Source of the DNA: Staphylococcus nepalensis | Lineage (GTDB): Bacteria; Bacillota; Bacilli; Staphylococcales; Staphylococcaceae | Length of the DNA: 64,000 nt | Assembly (NCBI RefSeq): GCF_014635045.1 | Contig: NZ_BMCF01000010.1 | Location: forward strand, 1 to 64,000 | Direction: 5' to 3' | Notes under the pieces: generated by a model | The model's database searches: none | Told to the model about the DNA's origin: nothing | Seen by the model: the letters and a program-made list of their open reading frames with translations, nothing else | In this document: positions 1 to 9,007 of the stretch, one piece after another | How positions within the stretch are numbered: position 1 is the first letter of the stretch | Layout of the letters: the number at the start of each line of letters is the position of its first letter | Made by a program: the position numbers and the translations under genes

Positions 1-51
1 CATAGGCGCATAATCTCTCCTTAATTTATTTGGTCAGATATTTAAATTATA
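1..51 (-). promoter_or_regulatory. Promoter element and ribosome binding site of a gene leaving the left edge
   Basis: On the minus strand a TATAAT box (46-51) is followed by an AAGGAGAG ribosome binding site (15-22) and two possible ATG codons, at 9-11 (3 bases away) and 1-3 (11 bases away). A minus-strand gene therefore probably starts here and continues outside the window. I see no convincing -35 box. Too few codons are present to say what it encodes. Confidence 0.4.
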
Positions 52-80
52 GAGATTTTTGCGCTTTTTTTGTACCAAAA

Positions 81-110
81 AACAGGACTGATTTTTATAT
101 CAGTCCTGTT
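81..110 (-). terminator. Rho-independent terminator
   Basis: A 12-bp perfect stem (AACAGGACTGAT with its complement) with a 6-base loop is followed on the minus strand by a run of T. It lies upstream of the gene leaving the left edge, so it separates that gene from what precedes it. Confidence 0.75.
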
Positions 111-481
111 TAGTATAGAGCCCATTAAAATTATCAATTATCATTAAAATACCCTAATATGAACAATGCTCCAATAGAAGGTATCAATAATAAAGTTAAA
201 CTTATTAAATGAATATCGTTTGGATATAAAAATCATGATAATTTGCGTAATCGTATCTTACTAACTTCACGGCTTTATACTTCTTCAATCAAAAAAGAGA
301 TTAAGCAACCTAATATTGCCTAATCTCAAAAATGGTATCAGTCCTCTTTGACAAAGAGTCTAAAAAATTAAGAAATGCAAATATGTCGTAACCATATTTG
401 TGGCCACGCATACAAATTTTGTAACCACCATGTGACCAAAAATTATAAAACATATAAAAATATAATTTTAGACAAAATAAA
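111..481. other. Intergenic stretch without a supported gene
   Basis: An open frame at 310-495 on the minus strand starts inside the loop of the tRNA terminator and has no ribosome binding site, so I do not call it. Apart from the hairpin at 297-327 I see nothing identifiable. The stretch lies directly downstream of the tRNA-Arg 3' end, a place where islands often integrate, but no integrase or att repeat is visible. Confidence 0.5.
297..327 (-). terminator. Rho-independent terminator-like hairpin
   Basis: GAGATTAAGCAA pairs with TTGCCTAATCTC (12 bp, one wobble) and six T follow on the minus strand. No gene that would need it is apparent between here and the tRNA terminator, so it may belong to a lost gene or an unannotated short RNA. 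Confidence 0.65.
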
Positions 482-507
482 AAGAACGCTGACATATCAA
501 CGTTCTT
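482..507 (-). terminator. Terminator of tRNA-Arg
   Basis: An 11-bp stem with a four-base loop (TATG on the minus strand) is followed by TTTTTATTTT on the minus strand, 45 bases after the tRNA 3' end. Confidence 0.85.
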
Positions 508-551
508 GGTTAAGTATATGTTATAGAATTTGGTGTAATTCTATGCATTAG

Positions 552-625
552 TGTCCTGGGAGGGATTCGAACCCCCGACCGATGGCTTAGAAGGCCATTG
601 CTCTATCCAACTGAGCTACCAGGAC
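552..625 (-). tRNA. tRNA-Arg (anticodon UCU)
   Basis: A 74-base cloverleaf reads on the minus strand: acceptor GTCCTGG pairing with CCAGGAC, D-arm GCTC...GAGC, anticodon loop CTTCTAA with anticodon TCT, and a T-arm with GGTTCGAATCC. The discriminator base is A and the CCA end is not encoded. It decodes AGA/AGG arginine codons. It stands alone with its own promoter and terminator. Confidence 0.97.
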
Positions 626-649
626 ATCATTCTTTTGAACACAAGAATT

Positions 650-678
650 ATTATATCTAACTTATGCCAATAAAGCAA
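650..678 (-). promoter_or_regulatory. Promoter of tRNA-Arg
   Basis: On the minus strand TTGCTT (673-678) and TATAAT (650-655) are separated by 17 bases, about 25 bases ahead of the tRNA 5' end: a standard housekeeping-type promoter. Confidence 0.75.
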
Positions 679-864
679 TACTCTGGCCATTAAAAATAAA
701 TATGATTTTTCACTATTGTAAACTTTTTATCATATTATTGCCATTTTATTTTTTATCAAATTATTTTTCGAAAACGCGTCATTAAACTTTCAAATACAGA
801 AACAAGGAAGCGTTACTAAAATGAAAGATGTCACCATTTTATAAGCACACTCCCTCTTATCTAA

Positions 865-1374
865 TTAAATTGTAAAATTTTCGCTATTAATAATTTTATG
901 GTCTCGATTGCGGAAATTTAACGTTGCAGATTGATTTGTTTCATCAATTAACAATTCTGCATAAGTTTCTTCTATATCGCTTCGAGATTGTGAAATGCTC
1001 CCAGGATTTATAACATGCACGCCGCTAATGACTTCATGTTTAGCTACATGTGTATGGCCATAAAATGCAAATTGGCAATCTGAAGCTTTTGCTTGTTGGG
1101 CTATATTCATTCTTGTGCGATTAACACTGTATAAATGGCCGTGCGTTAAAAATGCTTTTATTCCACGTATATCAATAATCTGTTCATTTGGAAATTCTGG
1201 ATAAAAATCAGTGTTTCCTTTTACTTTATAGAAATGACTCAATTCACTATCGTCATATGCAAGTTCAGAATCTCCTAAATGTATTGCAACATCTATATCA
1301 TCATGCTGATTAATGACATTGAATAAAATACCTTGTTCTGTATGATTATCACTAACAATTACCCATTTCGTCAT
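865..1374 (-). CDS. ysnB: YsnB/YfcE-type metallophosphoesterase
   Basis: Small cytoplasmic phosphoesterase of 169 residues, the normal length for the MJ0936/YfcE family, which binds two metal ions and hydrolyses phosphodiesters in vitro; the natural substrate is not settled. All metal-binding motifs are present: SDNH (8-11), HLGD (32-35), GNTD (53-56), THGH (77-80) and GHTH (106-109). The ATG overlaps the stop of rdgB by one base (TAATG), so it is translationally coupled as the last gene of murI-rdgB-ysnB, the arrangement known from staphylococci. No terminator is obvious immediately after it. Confidence 0.93.
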   Translation of the reverse strand: MTKWVIVSDNHTEQGILFNVINQHDDIDVAIHLGDSELAYDDSELSHFYKVKGNTDFYPEFPNEQIIDIRGIKAFLTHGHLYSVNRTRMNIAQQAKASDCQFAFYGHTHVAKHEVISGVHVINPGSISQSRSDIEETYAELLIDETNQSATLNFRNRDHKIINSENFTI

Positions 1375-1955
1375 TATTGATCACCTTCTAGATATTGTTG
1401 TAGTTGTTCTATAGCTCTCCCTCTATGACTAATTGCACCTTTTTCTTCAGCTGTTAATTGTGCCATCGTTTTATTTTTATCTTCAACATAAAAGACTGGA
1501 TCATAACCAAAACCATATTCACCAATTTTGTCTAAAGTAATTTCACCTTGTACTGTCCCTTTAAATTGAACCGTTTCTTCGCCAGGCGCACTCATACTAA
1601 TGACACAAACAAACTGTGCGCTGCGATCAGTTTCATCGCCTAATTTAGTTAATAATTTTTCAATATTGGCATTATCATCTTTGGCTTCACCTGCATATCG
1701 TGCTGAATAAATGCCAGGTTCGCCATTTAAAGCAAAAACTTGTAAACCACTGTCATCAGCGATCACACGTTTATTCAACGCTTTAGCAGCAGCTTCAGAT
1801 TTTAATTTTGCATTTGCTTCAAAGGTATCGCCTGTTTCTTCAACATCAAAACCTTCAATAATTTCTGAAATGCCTATGACGTTATATTCAGGAAAAATAA
1901 CTCTAAAATCATTTATTTTCCCTTTATTATTTGATGCAATAACAATATCTTCCAT
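1374..1955 (-). CDS. rdgB: XTP/dITP diphosphatase (HAM1/RdgB family)
   Basis: House-cleaning pyrophosphatase that removes dITP, dITP-like and xanthosine triphosphates from the nucleotide pool. The 193-residue length fits the family. Substrate and metal motifs are visible: ASNNKGK (7-13), ADDSGL (66-71), a GIYSARYAGE segment near 81-90, GYGFGYDPVF near 147-156, and SHRGRA near the C-terminus. A GAGGAG site lies 8 bases before the ATG. It follows murI by 17 bases and overlaps ysnB by one base, so the three genes probably form one transcript. Confidence 0.95.
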   Translation of the reverse strand: MEDIVIASNNKGKINDFRVIFPEYNVIGISEIIEGFDVEETGDTFEANAKLKSEAAAKALNKRVIADDSGLQVFALNGEPGIYSARYAGEAKDDNANIEKLLTKLGDETDRSAQFVCVISMSAPGEETVQFKGTVQGEITLDKIGEYGFGYDPVFYVEDKNKTMAQLTAEEKGAISHRGRAIEQLQQYLEGDQ

Positions 1956-1972
1956 TTTGTTTTCTCCTCACT

Positions 1973-2767
1973 TTAAACTTCGATTTTTTCAACTGTTGTT
2001 TTCATATTTAACCATTCTTCAATAATACGTTCGATATGTTCAGTTTCTCCGGTAGCAAAAAATCTATGTTTAGGTTGGCTTTTATAGCCAGCATGTTCAT
2101 TGCTAAAGGTTAATAATGCGCTTACTTCTCTAGCAGTTTCTAAACCTGAAGAAATAACAATTTTTTCTCCCCCAAAATAATCGTTTATTGGTTGATACAA
2201 CAATGGGTAATGTGTGCAGCCTAAAATAACAGTATCTGCTTTACTATTTCTCCATTGTTTTAATGTTTGATGAATCACTATGCTAGTAATTGTCGGATCT
2301 TTATACCTCATTTGTTCAACAAGAGGCACAAAACCTGGACAAGCTACGCCTGACACTTCTACATTCGGATTTATCTTCTTAATATGGTGTCTATAAGCCT
2401 CCGATTTAATAGTACCTTCTGTTCCTAAAATTAAAACATTTTGATTTTTAGTAGTCATAATTGCTGTTCTAGCGCCTGGCTCAATGACGCCAATAACAGG
2501 TATAGCAAATAAGCTCTGCAGATGTTTCAAAGCTACTGCTGTTGCGGTATTACACGCAATAACTAACATTTTAATATCAAAAGCCATTAGTTTTTCAGCT
2601 AATTCAGTTGTGAATTGTCTAACTTCTGAACCTTCTCTAGGTCCATAGGGACATCGTTTAATATCTCCTAAATAGTAGATTGTTTCATTTGGCAATTGGC
2701 GCATAATTTCTTTTGCTACTGTTAAGCCACCAACGCCAGAGTCAATGACTCCAATTGGTTTCTCCAT
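1973..2767 (-). CDS. murI: Glutamate racemase
   Basis: Converts L- to D-glutamate for peptidoglycan synthesis in the cytoplasm. The 264-residue protein has the two catalytic cysteines in their usual contexts: ACNTAT (Cys72) and GCTHYP (Cys184), plus the N-terminal IDSGVGG substrate motif (8-14) and EPGAR near 97-101. An AAGGATG site precedes the ATG. It is first in the murI-rdgB-ysnB operon; the 260 bases upstream to sdhB contain the sdhB terminator and room for a promoter. Confidence 0.96.
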   Translation of the reverse strand: MEKPIGVIDSGVGGLTVAKEIMRQLPNETIYYLGDIKRCPYGPREGSEVRQFTTELAEKLMAFDIKMLVIACNTATAVALKHLQSLFAIPVIGVIEPGARTAIMTTKNQNVLILGTEGTIKSEAYRHHIKKINPNVEVSGVACPGFVPLVEQMRYKDPTITSIVIHQTLKQWRNSKADTVILGCTHYPLLYQPINDYFGGEKIVISSGLETAREVSALLTFSNEHAGYKSQPKHRFFATGETEHIERIIEEWLNMKTTVEKIEV

Positions 2768-2980
2768 ATTTTGTTCATCCTTACATGTTTACTTGTCTTT
2801 TATTGTAGCACAGCCACGTTTTCAAAATCATTTTACAAGACCTAAAATATAATAAATATATCGCTTAAAAACATAATAAATAGCTATGTTTCAGAATAAA
2901 TGAGCCATTAGATAAAGCAGTTTTTAAACACTTGAATAACCGCTTTTTCACACAGACACCCACTACCACAATATAGAAAA

Positions 2981-3004
2981 GCCTGAGATATTTATATCCC
3001 AGAC
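2981..3004 (-). terminator. Terminator of sdhCAB
   Basis: On the minus strand GTCTGGGATAT pairs imperfectly with ATATCTCAGGC, followed by TTTTC. It lies 25 bases after the sdhB stop codon. Confidence 0.6.
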
Positions 3005-3028
3005 TCTTTGTTAATTTATAATATTTAA

Positions 3029-3841
3029 TTAATTTACTTGATGATCTGAACCAAAGAATGATTTAAACATGTGGAAAGAAGTTTCTCTGTTTAATGCTGC
3101 TATAGATGTCGTTAGTGGAATACCTTTTGGACATGCATTAACACAGTTTTGAGAGTTACCACATTCTTGTAAGCCACCTACGCCCATCAACGCATTTAAA
3201 CGCTCGTCCTTAGTCATTGAGCCTGTTGGGTGTAAGTTAAATAATCTAACTTGTGAAATGGCTTGTGCGCCTATAAAATCATTATCTCTTGTAACGTTTG
3301 GACAAACTTCTAAACACACACCACACGTCATACATTTTGATAACTCATATGCAGTTTGTCGTTTTTTCTCAGGCATACGTGGTCCAGGACCAAGATCATA
3401 CGTACCGTCAATCGGCACCCATGCTTTCATACGTTTCAAGTTATCAAACATTCTACTACGATCAACTTGCAAGTCACGGATAACTGGGAAGGTGCTCATT
3501 GGCTCTAATTTAATTGGTTGTTCTAATTGGTCAATGATTGCCGTACAAGATTGTCTTGATTTACCATTGATAACCATCGAACAAGCGCCACAGACTTCTT
3601 CTAAACAGTTCATATCCCAAATGACAGGTGTTGTTTTTTCACCCTTGCTATTAATTGGGTTACGTCTAATTTCCATTAAACAAGCGATGACATTTAAATT
3701 CTCTTTATAAGGTATTTCAAATTCTTCCTCATAAGGATTTGATTCTGCGTCATCTTGACGTTTAATAATTAATTTAATCGTTTTTTGGCTTTGTTGTTCG
3801 TCTTGTGCTTGCGCTTCATTTACTTCTTTAGTATCTGCCAT
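3029..3841 (-). CDS. sdhB: Succinate dehydrogenase iron-sulfur subunit
   Basis: Electron-transfer subunit of complex II, carrying electrons from SdhA flavin to the membrane anchor. Of 270 residues, the N-terminal half holds the 2Fe-2S ligands (a CLEEVCGAC cluster near 79-87 and a further Cys about 12 residues later), and the C-terminal half two ferredoxin-type cysteine groups (CMTCGVCLEVCP near 170-181, and CGNSQNCVNACPKG near 227-240). The first 25 residues are Glu/Gln-rich. AGGAGG lies inside the end of sdhA, and the start is two bases past the sdhA stop, so the two are coupled. Confidence 0.97.
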   Translation of the reverse strand: MADTKEVNEAQAQDEQQSQKTIKLIIKRQDDAESNPYEEEFEIPYKENLNVIACLMEIRRNPINSKGEKTTPVIWDMNCLEEVCGACSMVINGKSRQSCTAIIDQLEQPIKLEPMSTFPVIRDLQVDRSRMFDNLKRMKAWVPIDGTYDLGPGPRMPEKKRQTAYELSKCMTCGVCLEVCPNVTRDNDFIGAQAISQVRLFNLHPTGSMTKDERLNALMGVGGLQECGNSQNCVNACPKGIPLTTSIAALNRETSFHMFKSFFGSDHQVN

Positions 3842-3843
3842 AA

Positions 3844-5607
3844 TTATTTACCTCCTTTAGCACTACTTGTATAGTCACGTTTACGAGGTGGGATTAAACT
3901 TACATCGACTGGTTCGTATGTAAATTTAGGCGCTTCTGTTTTTCCTTGATATGATGCTAAAGTTGTTTTCAACCATTCTTCGTCGTTTCTCTCAGGGAAT
4001 TCTGGTTTGTAATGTGCCCCACGAGACTCATTTCGGTTATAAGCACCGATTGTGATAACACGTGCTAGAACTAACATATTCCATAATTGACGTGTGAAGA
4101 ATACTGCTTGGTTACTCCATGTTTGCGTATCTTCAATGTCAATATTTTGATAGCGCTCCATCAATTCTACGATTTTCTTGTCTGTTTCTAATAGTGATTT
4201 ATTTTCTCGTACAACCGTTACATTTGCTGTCATTACTTCACCAAGTTCTCTATGAAGTTTATACGCGTTTTCTGTACCGTTCATTTTTAATAGATTATCG
4301 AATTTTTCTTGCTCTTCTTTGACACGTTTTTCATAAATGCTATCATCTAAATCTGTATAAGAATTTTCAATATTTGAGATATATTTGATCGCGTTCGGTC
4401 CTGCAACTGTACCGCCATAGATTGCCGATAACAATGAGTTAGCACCTAAACGATTACCGCCGTGTTGTGAAAAATCACATTCACCAGCTGCAAATAAGCC
4501 TTTAATATTCGTCATTTGGTCATAGTCTACGTATAGGCCACCCATTGAATAGTGTACCGCTGGGAAGATTTTCATTGGTACTTTACGTGGATCATCACCA
4601 GTGAATTTTTCATAAATTTCAATGATACCACCTAATTTTACATCTAATTCATGTGGGTCTTTATGTGAAAGGTCTAGATATACCATGTTTTCACCGTTAA
4701 TACCTAGTTTTTGGTTTACACATACATCAAAGATTTCACGCGTTGCAATATCACGCGGTACTAAGTTACCGTAATCCGGGTATTTTTCTTCTAAGAAATA
4801 CCATGGTTTACCATCCTTATATGTCCAAATTCGACCACCTTCACCACGGGCAGATTCACTCATTAATCGTAATTTATCGTCTCCAGGGATAGCTGTTGGA
4901 TGAATTTGAATGAATTCTCCATTCGCATACATCGCTCCTTGTTGGTATACGATTGAAGCTGCAGAGCCTGTATTAATCATTGAATTCGTTGTTTTACCAA
5001 AAATAATGCCAGGGCCACCAGTTGCCATGATAACCGCATCTGATCCAAAAGATTGAATTTCTGCGCTAGTCATATCTTGTGCTACAATCCCTCTAGCCAT
5101 GTTGTCATCATCTTTGACAATGCCTAAGAATTCCCAACCTTCATATTTTGTTACTAAACCATCTACTTCGAAACTACGAACTTGTTCATCTAGGGCATAC
5201 ATTAATTGTTGTCCAGTTGTCGCTCCAGCATAAGCTGTTCTATGATACATCGTACCACCAAAACGTCGGAAATCTAAAAGTCCTTCACTTGTTCTATTAA
5301 ACATTACGCCCATACGGTCCAGTAAATGAATAATTTTAGGCGCTTCTTCTGCCATTGCTTTTACGGGTGGCTGGTTAGCTAAGAAATCGCCACCATAAAC
5401 TGTGTCATCAAAGTGGACCGCAGGTGAGTCACCTTCACCTTTCGTATTTACCGCTCCGTTTATACCGCCTTGGGCACATACAGAGTGTGAACGTTTAACA
5501 GGAACTAATGAGAACAAGTCTACATGAGCGCCTTGTTCCGCTGCTTTAATTGTTGCCATCAGACCGGCAAGTCCTCCACCGACAACAATAATTTTTTTCT
5601 CTGCCAT
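3844..5607 (-). CDS. sdhA: Succinate dehydrogenase flavoprotein subunit
   Basis: Catalytic subunit of complex II, oxidising succinate to fumarate in the TCA cycle with covalently bound FAD. The 587-residue protein shows the FAD-binding GGGLAG (9-14), the SVCAQGG flavin-attachment region with HSVCAQGG carrying the histidine, HPTAIPG, SARGEGGRI and HGGNRLGAN motifs. AGGGGAG precedes the ATG by 9 bases. It is the middle gene of sdhCAB; its length and motif order match the Gram-positive type with a single di-haem anchor. Confidence 0.97.
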   Translation of the reverse strand: MAEKKIIVVGGGLAGLMATIKAAEQGAHVDLFSLVPVKRSHSVCAQGGINGAVNTKGEGDSPAVHFDDTVYGGDFLANQPPVKAMAEEAPKIIHLLDRMGVMFNRTSEGLLDFRRFGGTMYHRTAYAGATTGQQLMYALDEQVRSFEVDGLVTKYEGWEFLGIVKDDDNMARGIVAQDMTSAEIQSFGSDAVIMATGGPGIIFGKTTNSMINTGSAASIVYQQGAMYANGEFIQIHPTAIPGDDKLRLMSESARGEGGRIWTYKDGKPWYFLEEKYPDYGNLVPRDIATREIFDVCVNQKLGINGENMVYLDLSHKDPHELDVKLGGIIEIYEKFTGDDPRKVPMKIFPAVHYSMGGLYVDYDQMTNIKGLFAAGECDFSQHGGNRLGANSLLSAIYGGTVAGPNAIKYISNIENSYTDLDDSIYEKRVKEEQEKFDNLLKMNGTENAYKLHRELGEVMTANVTVVRENKSLLETDKKIVELMERYQNIDIEDTQTWSNQAVFFTRQLWNMLVLARVITIGAYNRNESRGAHYKPEFPERNDEEWLKTTLASYQGKTEAPKFTYEPVDVSLIPPRKRDYTSSAKGGK

Positions 5608-5647
5608 AAATAGTCACTCCCCTAAATATATCTGAAACATTTTTAAA

Positions 5648-6259
5648 TTATACGAACGCAAGAATAGCACTTAATCCAATATATGAAACTACGATAAATA
5701 CAATAAGTGATACCCATGTAAAAATTTGTTGTGATCTTTTTGATTGTAAAACGCCCCAAGTTACTAAGAACGACCATAAGCCATTAGCAAAGTGGAATGT
5801 TACAGCTAGTAAACAGATGATATAGAAAATTAACCAACCTGTATTTGATACAATGTCATGTACCATATCAAAATTCACTTCATCACCTAATGCACGTTGA
5901 ATACGTGTTTGCCACAAATGAATCGCAACAAAAACAAACGTAATAACACCTGTGACACGCTGTAATAAGAACATCCAATTTCTAAATTGGGAATAATGTC
6001 CTACGTTTTCCTTTGCCGTAAAGGCAATATGTACACCATATACCGCATGATAAAAAATTGGAATATAAATAAAGATAAACTCCAATGCAATCAAAAATGG
6101 CAGTGATTCCATAAATCCAGCTGCTTTGTTAAACGCCTCAACACCTTTCGTTGCTTGGTGGTTAACGAGCAAATGGATTAATAAGAATCCGCCTATCGGT
6201 ATCACGCCTAGTAAAGAATGTAAGCGTCTTAAATAGAATTGATTTTTCGAGTATGCCAA
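5648..6259 (-). CDS. sdhC: Succinate dehydrogenase cytochrome b558 subunit
   Basis: Membrane anchor that binds haem b and passes electrons to menaquinone. It has five predicted transmembrane segments, with conserved histidines in HSLLGV, IHLLVNH, HAVYGVHIAF, AIHLW and FHFANG. I choose a TTG start at 6259, giving 203 residues beginning LAYSKNQFYLRR. A GGGGGG ribosome binding site lies about ten bases ahead, and homologues start at this point. The upstream in-frame ATG at 6283 would place the binding site inside the gene. It is first in sdhCAB. Confidence 0.93.
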   Translation of the reverse strand: MAYSKNQFYLRRLHSLLGVIPIGGFLLIHLLVNHQATKGVEAFNKAAGFMESLPFLIALEFIFIYIPIFYHAVYGVHIAFTAKENVGHYSQFRNWMFLLQRVTGVITFVFVAIHLWQTRIQRALGDEVNFDMVHDIVSNTGWLIFYIICLLAVTFHFANGLWSFLVTWGVLQSKRSQQIFTWVSLIVFIVVSYIGLSAILAFV

Positions 6260-6441
6260 AAGGAAGTCCCCCCTGTGAAACAATTAATTTTTTGGTATCT
6301 TTCATTAAAGTAAAGAAGCGATGACACTTATCAACTAAAACTAAGCTACAACATTTTATAATATCGCTTTATATTTATAGCAATGTAAAGTGCAACATAC
6401 TTTTGTTAAACATTGAAGTATTACCCCTAGTTGGTTTTGAC

Positions 6442-6456
6442 AGTTGTTTAACAACT
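6442..6456. promoter_or_regulatory. Perfect 7-1-7 palindrome upstream of sdhC
   Basis: AGTTGTT-T-AACAACT forms a perfect inverted repeat about 185 bases upstream of the sdhC start. Its size and symmetry fit a dimeric repressor site, but I cannot assign a regulator. A possible sdhC promoter (TTGCAC near 6390, TATAAA near 6370) lies just downstream. Confidence 0.4.
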
Positions 6457-6484
6457 TAGATTTAAGTGATAATTTTTCTCAATT

Positions 6485-6498
6485 AGAAAACGCTTCCA
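6485..6498 (-). promoter_or_regulatory. Candidate cre site (CcpA) upstream of sdhC
   Basis: On the minus strand TGGAAGCGTTTTCT matches the cre consensus TGNAANCGNNNNCA except for the last base. Catabolite repression of TCA cycle genes by CcpA is established in Bacillus and Staphylococcus, so the location makes sense. It lies about 230 bases from the sdhC start. Confidence 0.5.
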
Positions 6499-6563
6499 TA
6501 TACTTTTAAAAAAAGAATCCCTGTTATTTGCTATTGTAACACTAATTAGTAAGATTTTGGGCA

Positions 6564-6578
6564 TGAGAATGATTCTCA
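6564..6578. promoter_or_regulatory. Fur-box-like 7-1-7 palindrome between uvrC and sdhC
   Basis: TGAGAAT-G-ATTCTCA is a perfect inverted repeat that resembles the Fur consensus TGATAATNATTATCA. It sits 18 bases after the uvrC stop and 305 bases before the sdhC start. The flanks extend the pairing and a T run follows on the plus strand, so the same bases could alternatively form a transcription terminator. Confidence 0.4.
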
Positions 6579-6596
6579 TCCCCTAATCTTTTTTTC

Positions 6597-8381
6597 TTAC
6601 TTGTTGTATAACGCCTGATGAAGATTCTCAGCAACATTTTGAGGTAACCCCGCTGATTTTAATTCTTCAACGCTTGCTTCTTTCATTTTCTTGATTGAAC
6701 CGAAAGTACGCAATAATTTTGTTTTTCTTTTAGAACCGATACCGTCTACAGTATCCAATACTGATTGTAAACCTGTCTTCTGACGTGTTTGTCTGTGAAA
6801 TGTAATTGCGAATCTATGAACTTCATCTTGAATTCTTTGTAATAAGTAAAAAGCTTGGCTATTCTTTTTCAGAGGAACCACTTCCGCACTTTCCCCGTAT
6901 AAAATTTCTGATGTTTGATGCTTATCATTTTTACGTAAGCCAGCTACTGGAATGTCTAGTCCTAATTCATTTTCAAGTACATCAATGACGCCGGTCATGT
7001 GACCTTTACCACCATCTACAATAATTAAATCAGGTAAAGGTGAGCCTTCATTCAGCACCCGCGTATAACGTCTTCTCACAACTTCTCTCATAGATTTATA
7101 ATCATCTGGACCATCTACTGTTTTAATCTTATATTTGCGGTAGCCTTTTTTATTAGGTTTGCCATCAATAAATGAAACCATGGCTGAAACAGGGTGCACG
7201 CCTTGAATATTTGAATTATCAAAAGCTTCAATTCGTATGGGCGTCTGTATACCCATGCAATCTCCCAACTCTTCAATCGCTTTAACTGTACGTGACTCAT
7301 CTTTAGCAATTAATTCGAATTTATTATCTAATGTCACTTCTGCATTATGATTGGCTAAGTCTATCAATTCTTTTTTCTTACCTTTAATTGGCTGCACAAT
7401 TTTAGTGTCGACCACTGATTGAATAATTTCTTTATTTAAATTTTTAGGGATATGCACTTCTTTAGGTAATATATGTTGGTTCAAGTCATAAAATTGACCT
7501 ATAAAGGTATAAAATTCTTCTTCTTCTGTTTGTTGCAAAGGAATCATTGTAGCGTCTCGTTTAATCATGTTTCCTTGCCTAATGAAGAACACTTGAACAC
7601 ACATCCAGCCTTTTGAAACAGTGTAACCAAAAACATCTCTAATAGTATTATCAGAAGTTGTAATTTTTTGTTTTTTAGTTAAATTATGAATGTGTTGAAT
7701 CAAATCTCTATATTCTTTCGCTCTTTCAAAATCTAGTGCTTCACTTGCTTCGCCCATTTTTTGTTCTAAATTATTCAGTATAGTCTTATCTTCTCCATTT
7801 AAAAAATCAGAAATTTCTTTTGTCATTTCAGCGTATTTATTTAAATCTACTGGATAGACACACGGCCCTAAGCACTGCCCAATATGGTAATATAAGCACA
7901 ATTTATCTGGCATTTTATCACATTTCCTAAATGGATAAATTCTATCGAGTAGTTTTTTCGTTTCTTGAGCCGAATACGCATTAGGGTACGGTCCAAAATA
8001 TTTTCCAGTCCCCTTTTTTACCGTGCGTGTCACAAGAAGCCGAGGATATTTTTCTTTTGTAATTTTGATAAAGGGATAACTTTTATCGTCTTTTAATAAA
8101 ATGTTATACCTAGGTTGATATTGTTTAATCAAGTTAAGTTCTAACAATAAAGATTCAGTCTCACTTGATGTTACAATAAATTCAAAATTTCTAATTTCTG
8201 AAACGAGCCTTGTTGTTTTAGCATCATGTGCACCAGTAAAATAAGACCTTAATCTGTTTCTTAACTTTTTTGCCTTACCTACATATATAATTTGATCATT
8301 GCGATCTTTCATTAAATAACAGCCTGGTTCAGTAGGTACTACAGTCAATTTTTGCTTAATATCTTCTTGGTATGCTTCCAT
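6597..8381 (-). CDS. uvrC: Excinuclease ABC subunit C
   Basis: Makes both incisions around a lesion in nucleotide excision repair, working with UvrA and UvrB. The 594-residue protein has the N-terminal GIY-YIG nuclease domain (EPGCYLM and IIYVGKAK within residues 18-37), a UVR motif for UvrB contact (about 200-235), the RNase H-like second nuclease domain, and C-terminal helix-hairpin-helix repeats (from about 545). AGGAGG lies 8 bases before the ATG. It is downstream of trxA but separated by the trxA terminator, so it is probably transcribed alone. Confidence 0.97.
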   Translation of the reverse strand: MEAYQEDIKQKLTVVPTEPGCYLMKDRNDQIIYVGKAKKLRNRLRSYFTGAHDAKTTRLVSEIRNFEFIVTSSETESLLLELNLIKQYQPRYNILLKDDKSYPFIKITKEKYPRLLVTRTVKKGTGKYFGPYPNAYSAQETKKLLDRIYPFRKCDKMPDKLCLYYHIGQCLGPCVYPVDLNKYAEMTKEISDFLNGEDKTILNNLEQKMGEASEALDFERAKEYRDLIQHIHNLTKKQKITTSDNTIRDVFGYTVSKGWMCVQVFFIRQGNMIKRDATMIPLQQTEEEEFYTFIGQFYDLNQHILPKEVHIPKNLNKEIIQSVVDTKIVQPIKGKKKELIDLANHNAEVTLDNKFELIAKDESRTVKAIEELGDCMGIQTPIRIEAFDNSNIQGVHPVSAMVSFIDGKPNKKGYRKYKIKTVDGPDDYKSMREVVRRRYTRVLNEGSPLPDLIIVDGGKGHMTGVIDVLENELGLDIPVAGLRKNDKHQTSEILYGESAEVVPLKKNSQAFYLLQRIQDEVHRFAITFHRQTRQKTGLQSVLDTVDGIGSKRKTKLLRTFGSIKKMKEASVEELKSAGLPQNVAENLHQALYNK

Positions 8382-8567
8382 TTCATTTTCCTCCTTTCTA
8401 TCAAATTTCTATATTCTTTATTGAAAAGTAAATGTATATATATAAACTTACACTGAAAATAAGTTGTACTTCATTTTTATCCTTCTTTGTAAGATTAAAA
8501 TGCTAATTGTTATTATAAAACATTATTTATAATTAAACCAAAGTATTCGTTTTATTTACAAATTTAA

Positions 8568-8602
8568 AAGCTGAGACATTAAATTAATTAATGTCCCAGC
8601 TT
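8568..8602 (-). terminator. Terminator of trxA
   Basis: AAGCTGAGACATT pairs with AATGTCCCAGCTT around a short AT loop, with TTTTAAATTT following on the minus strand. The stop of trxA is 9 bases away. The stem core GCTGAGACAT recurs in other terminators of this window. Confidence 0.8.
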
Positions 8603-8610
8603 GGTTGTTT

Positions 8611-8925
8611 CTATAAGTGTTTTTCGATTACTTCTGCTAAGTTTTCTTTAGGTTGGAAACCTACAACTTTATCAACAGGTTCTCCATCTTTAAATAAGAT
8701 TAAAGTTGGGATACTCATTACTTCAAATTTAGCAGCTGTTGATGGATTTTCATCTACATCAAGTTTTAAAATATTAGCTTTTCCATCATAATCACCAGCT
8801 AATTCTTCTAATACTGGAGCAATCATCTTACATGGTCCACACCAAGTTGCCCAAAAATCTACTAAATTGACACCTGATTGAATATTTTCATCAAAGTTTG
8901 AATCTGTTACTTTTACGATTGCCAT
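8611..8925 (-). CDS. trxA: Thioredoxin
   Basis: Cytoplasmic disulfide reductase and partner of thioredoxin reductase. It is a single thioredoxin fold of 104 residues with the WCGPC active site (28-32) and the cis-proline loop SIPT. I choose the ATG at 8925 because AAGGAGG stands ten bases ahead and thioredoxins start MAIVKVTD; a TTG nine bases upstream lies too close to the binding site. It is transcribed separately from mutS2 (82-base gap) and uvrC (terminator). Confidence 0.97.
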   Translation of the reverse strand: MAIVKVTDSNFDENIQSGVNLVDFWATWCGPCKMIAPVLEELAGDYDGKANILKLDVDENPSTAAKFEVMSIPTLILFKDGEPVDKVVGFQPKENLAEVIEKHL

Positions 8926-9007
8926 AACTGCCAATCCTCCTTAAATTATCAAATGATGAAGAAATTATAACAGAGTTTTTATAATTCTGCATATCTCTTG
9001 CTCACAT

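Noticed and set aside
310..495. 61-codon minus-strand open frame downstream of tRNA-Arg
   Set aside because: Its ATG is in the loop of the tRNA terminator, there is no ribosome binding site and its stop lies in another terminator stem.
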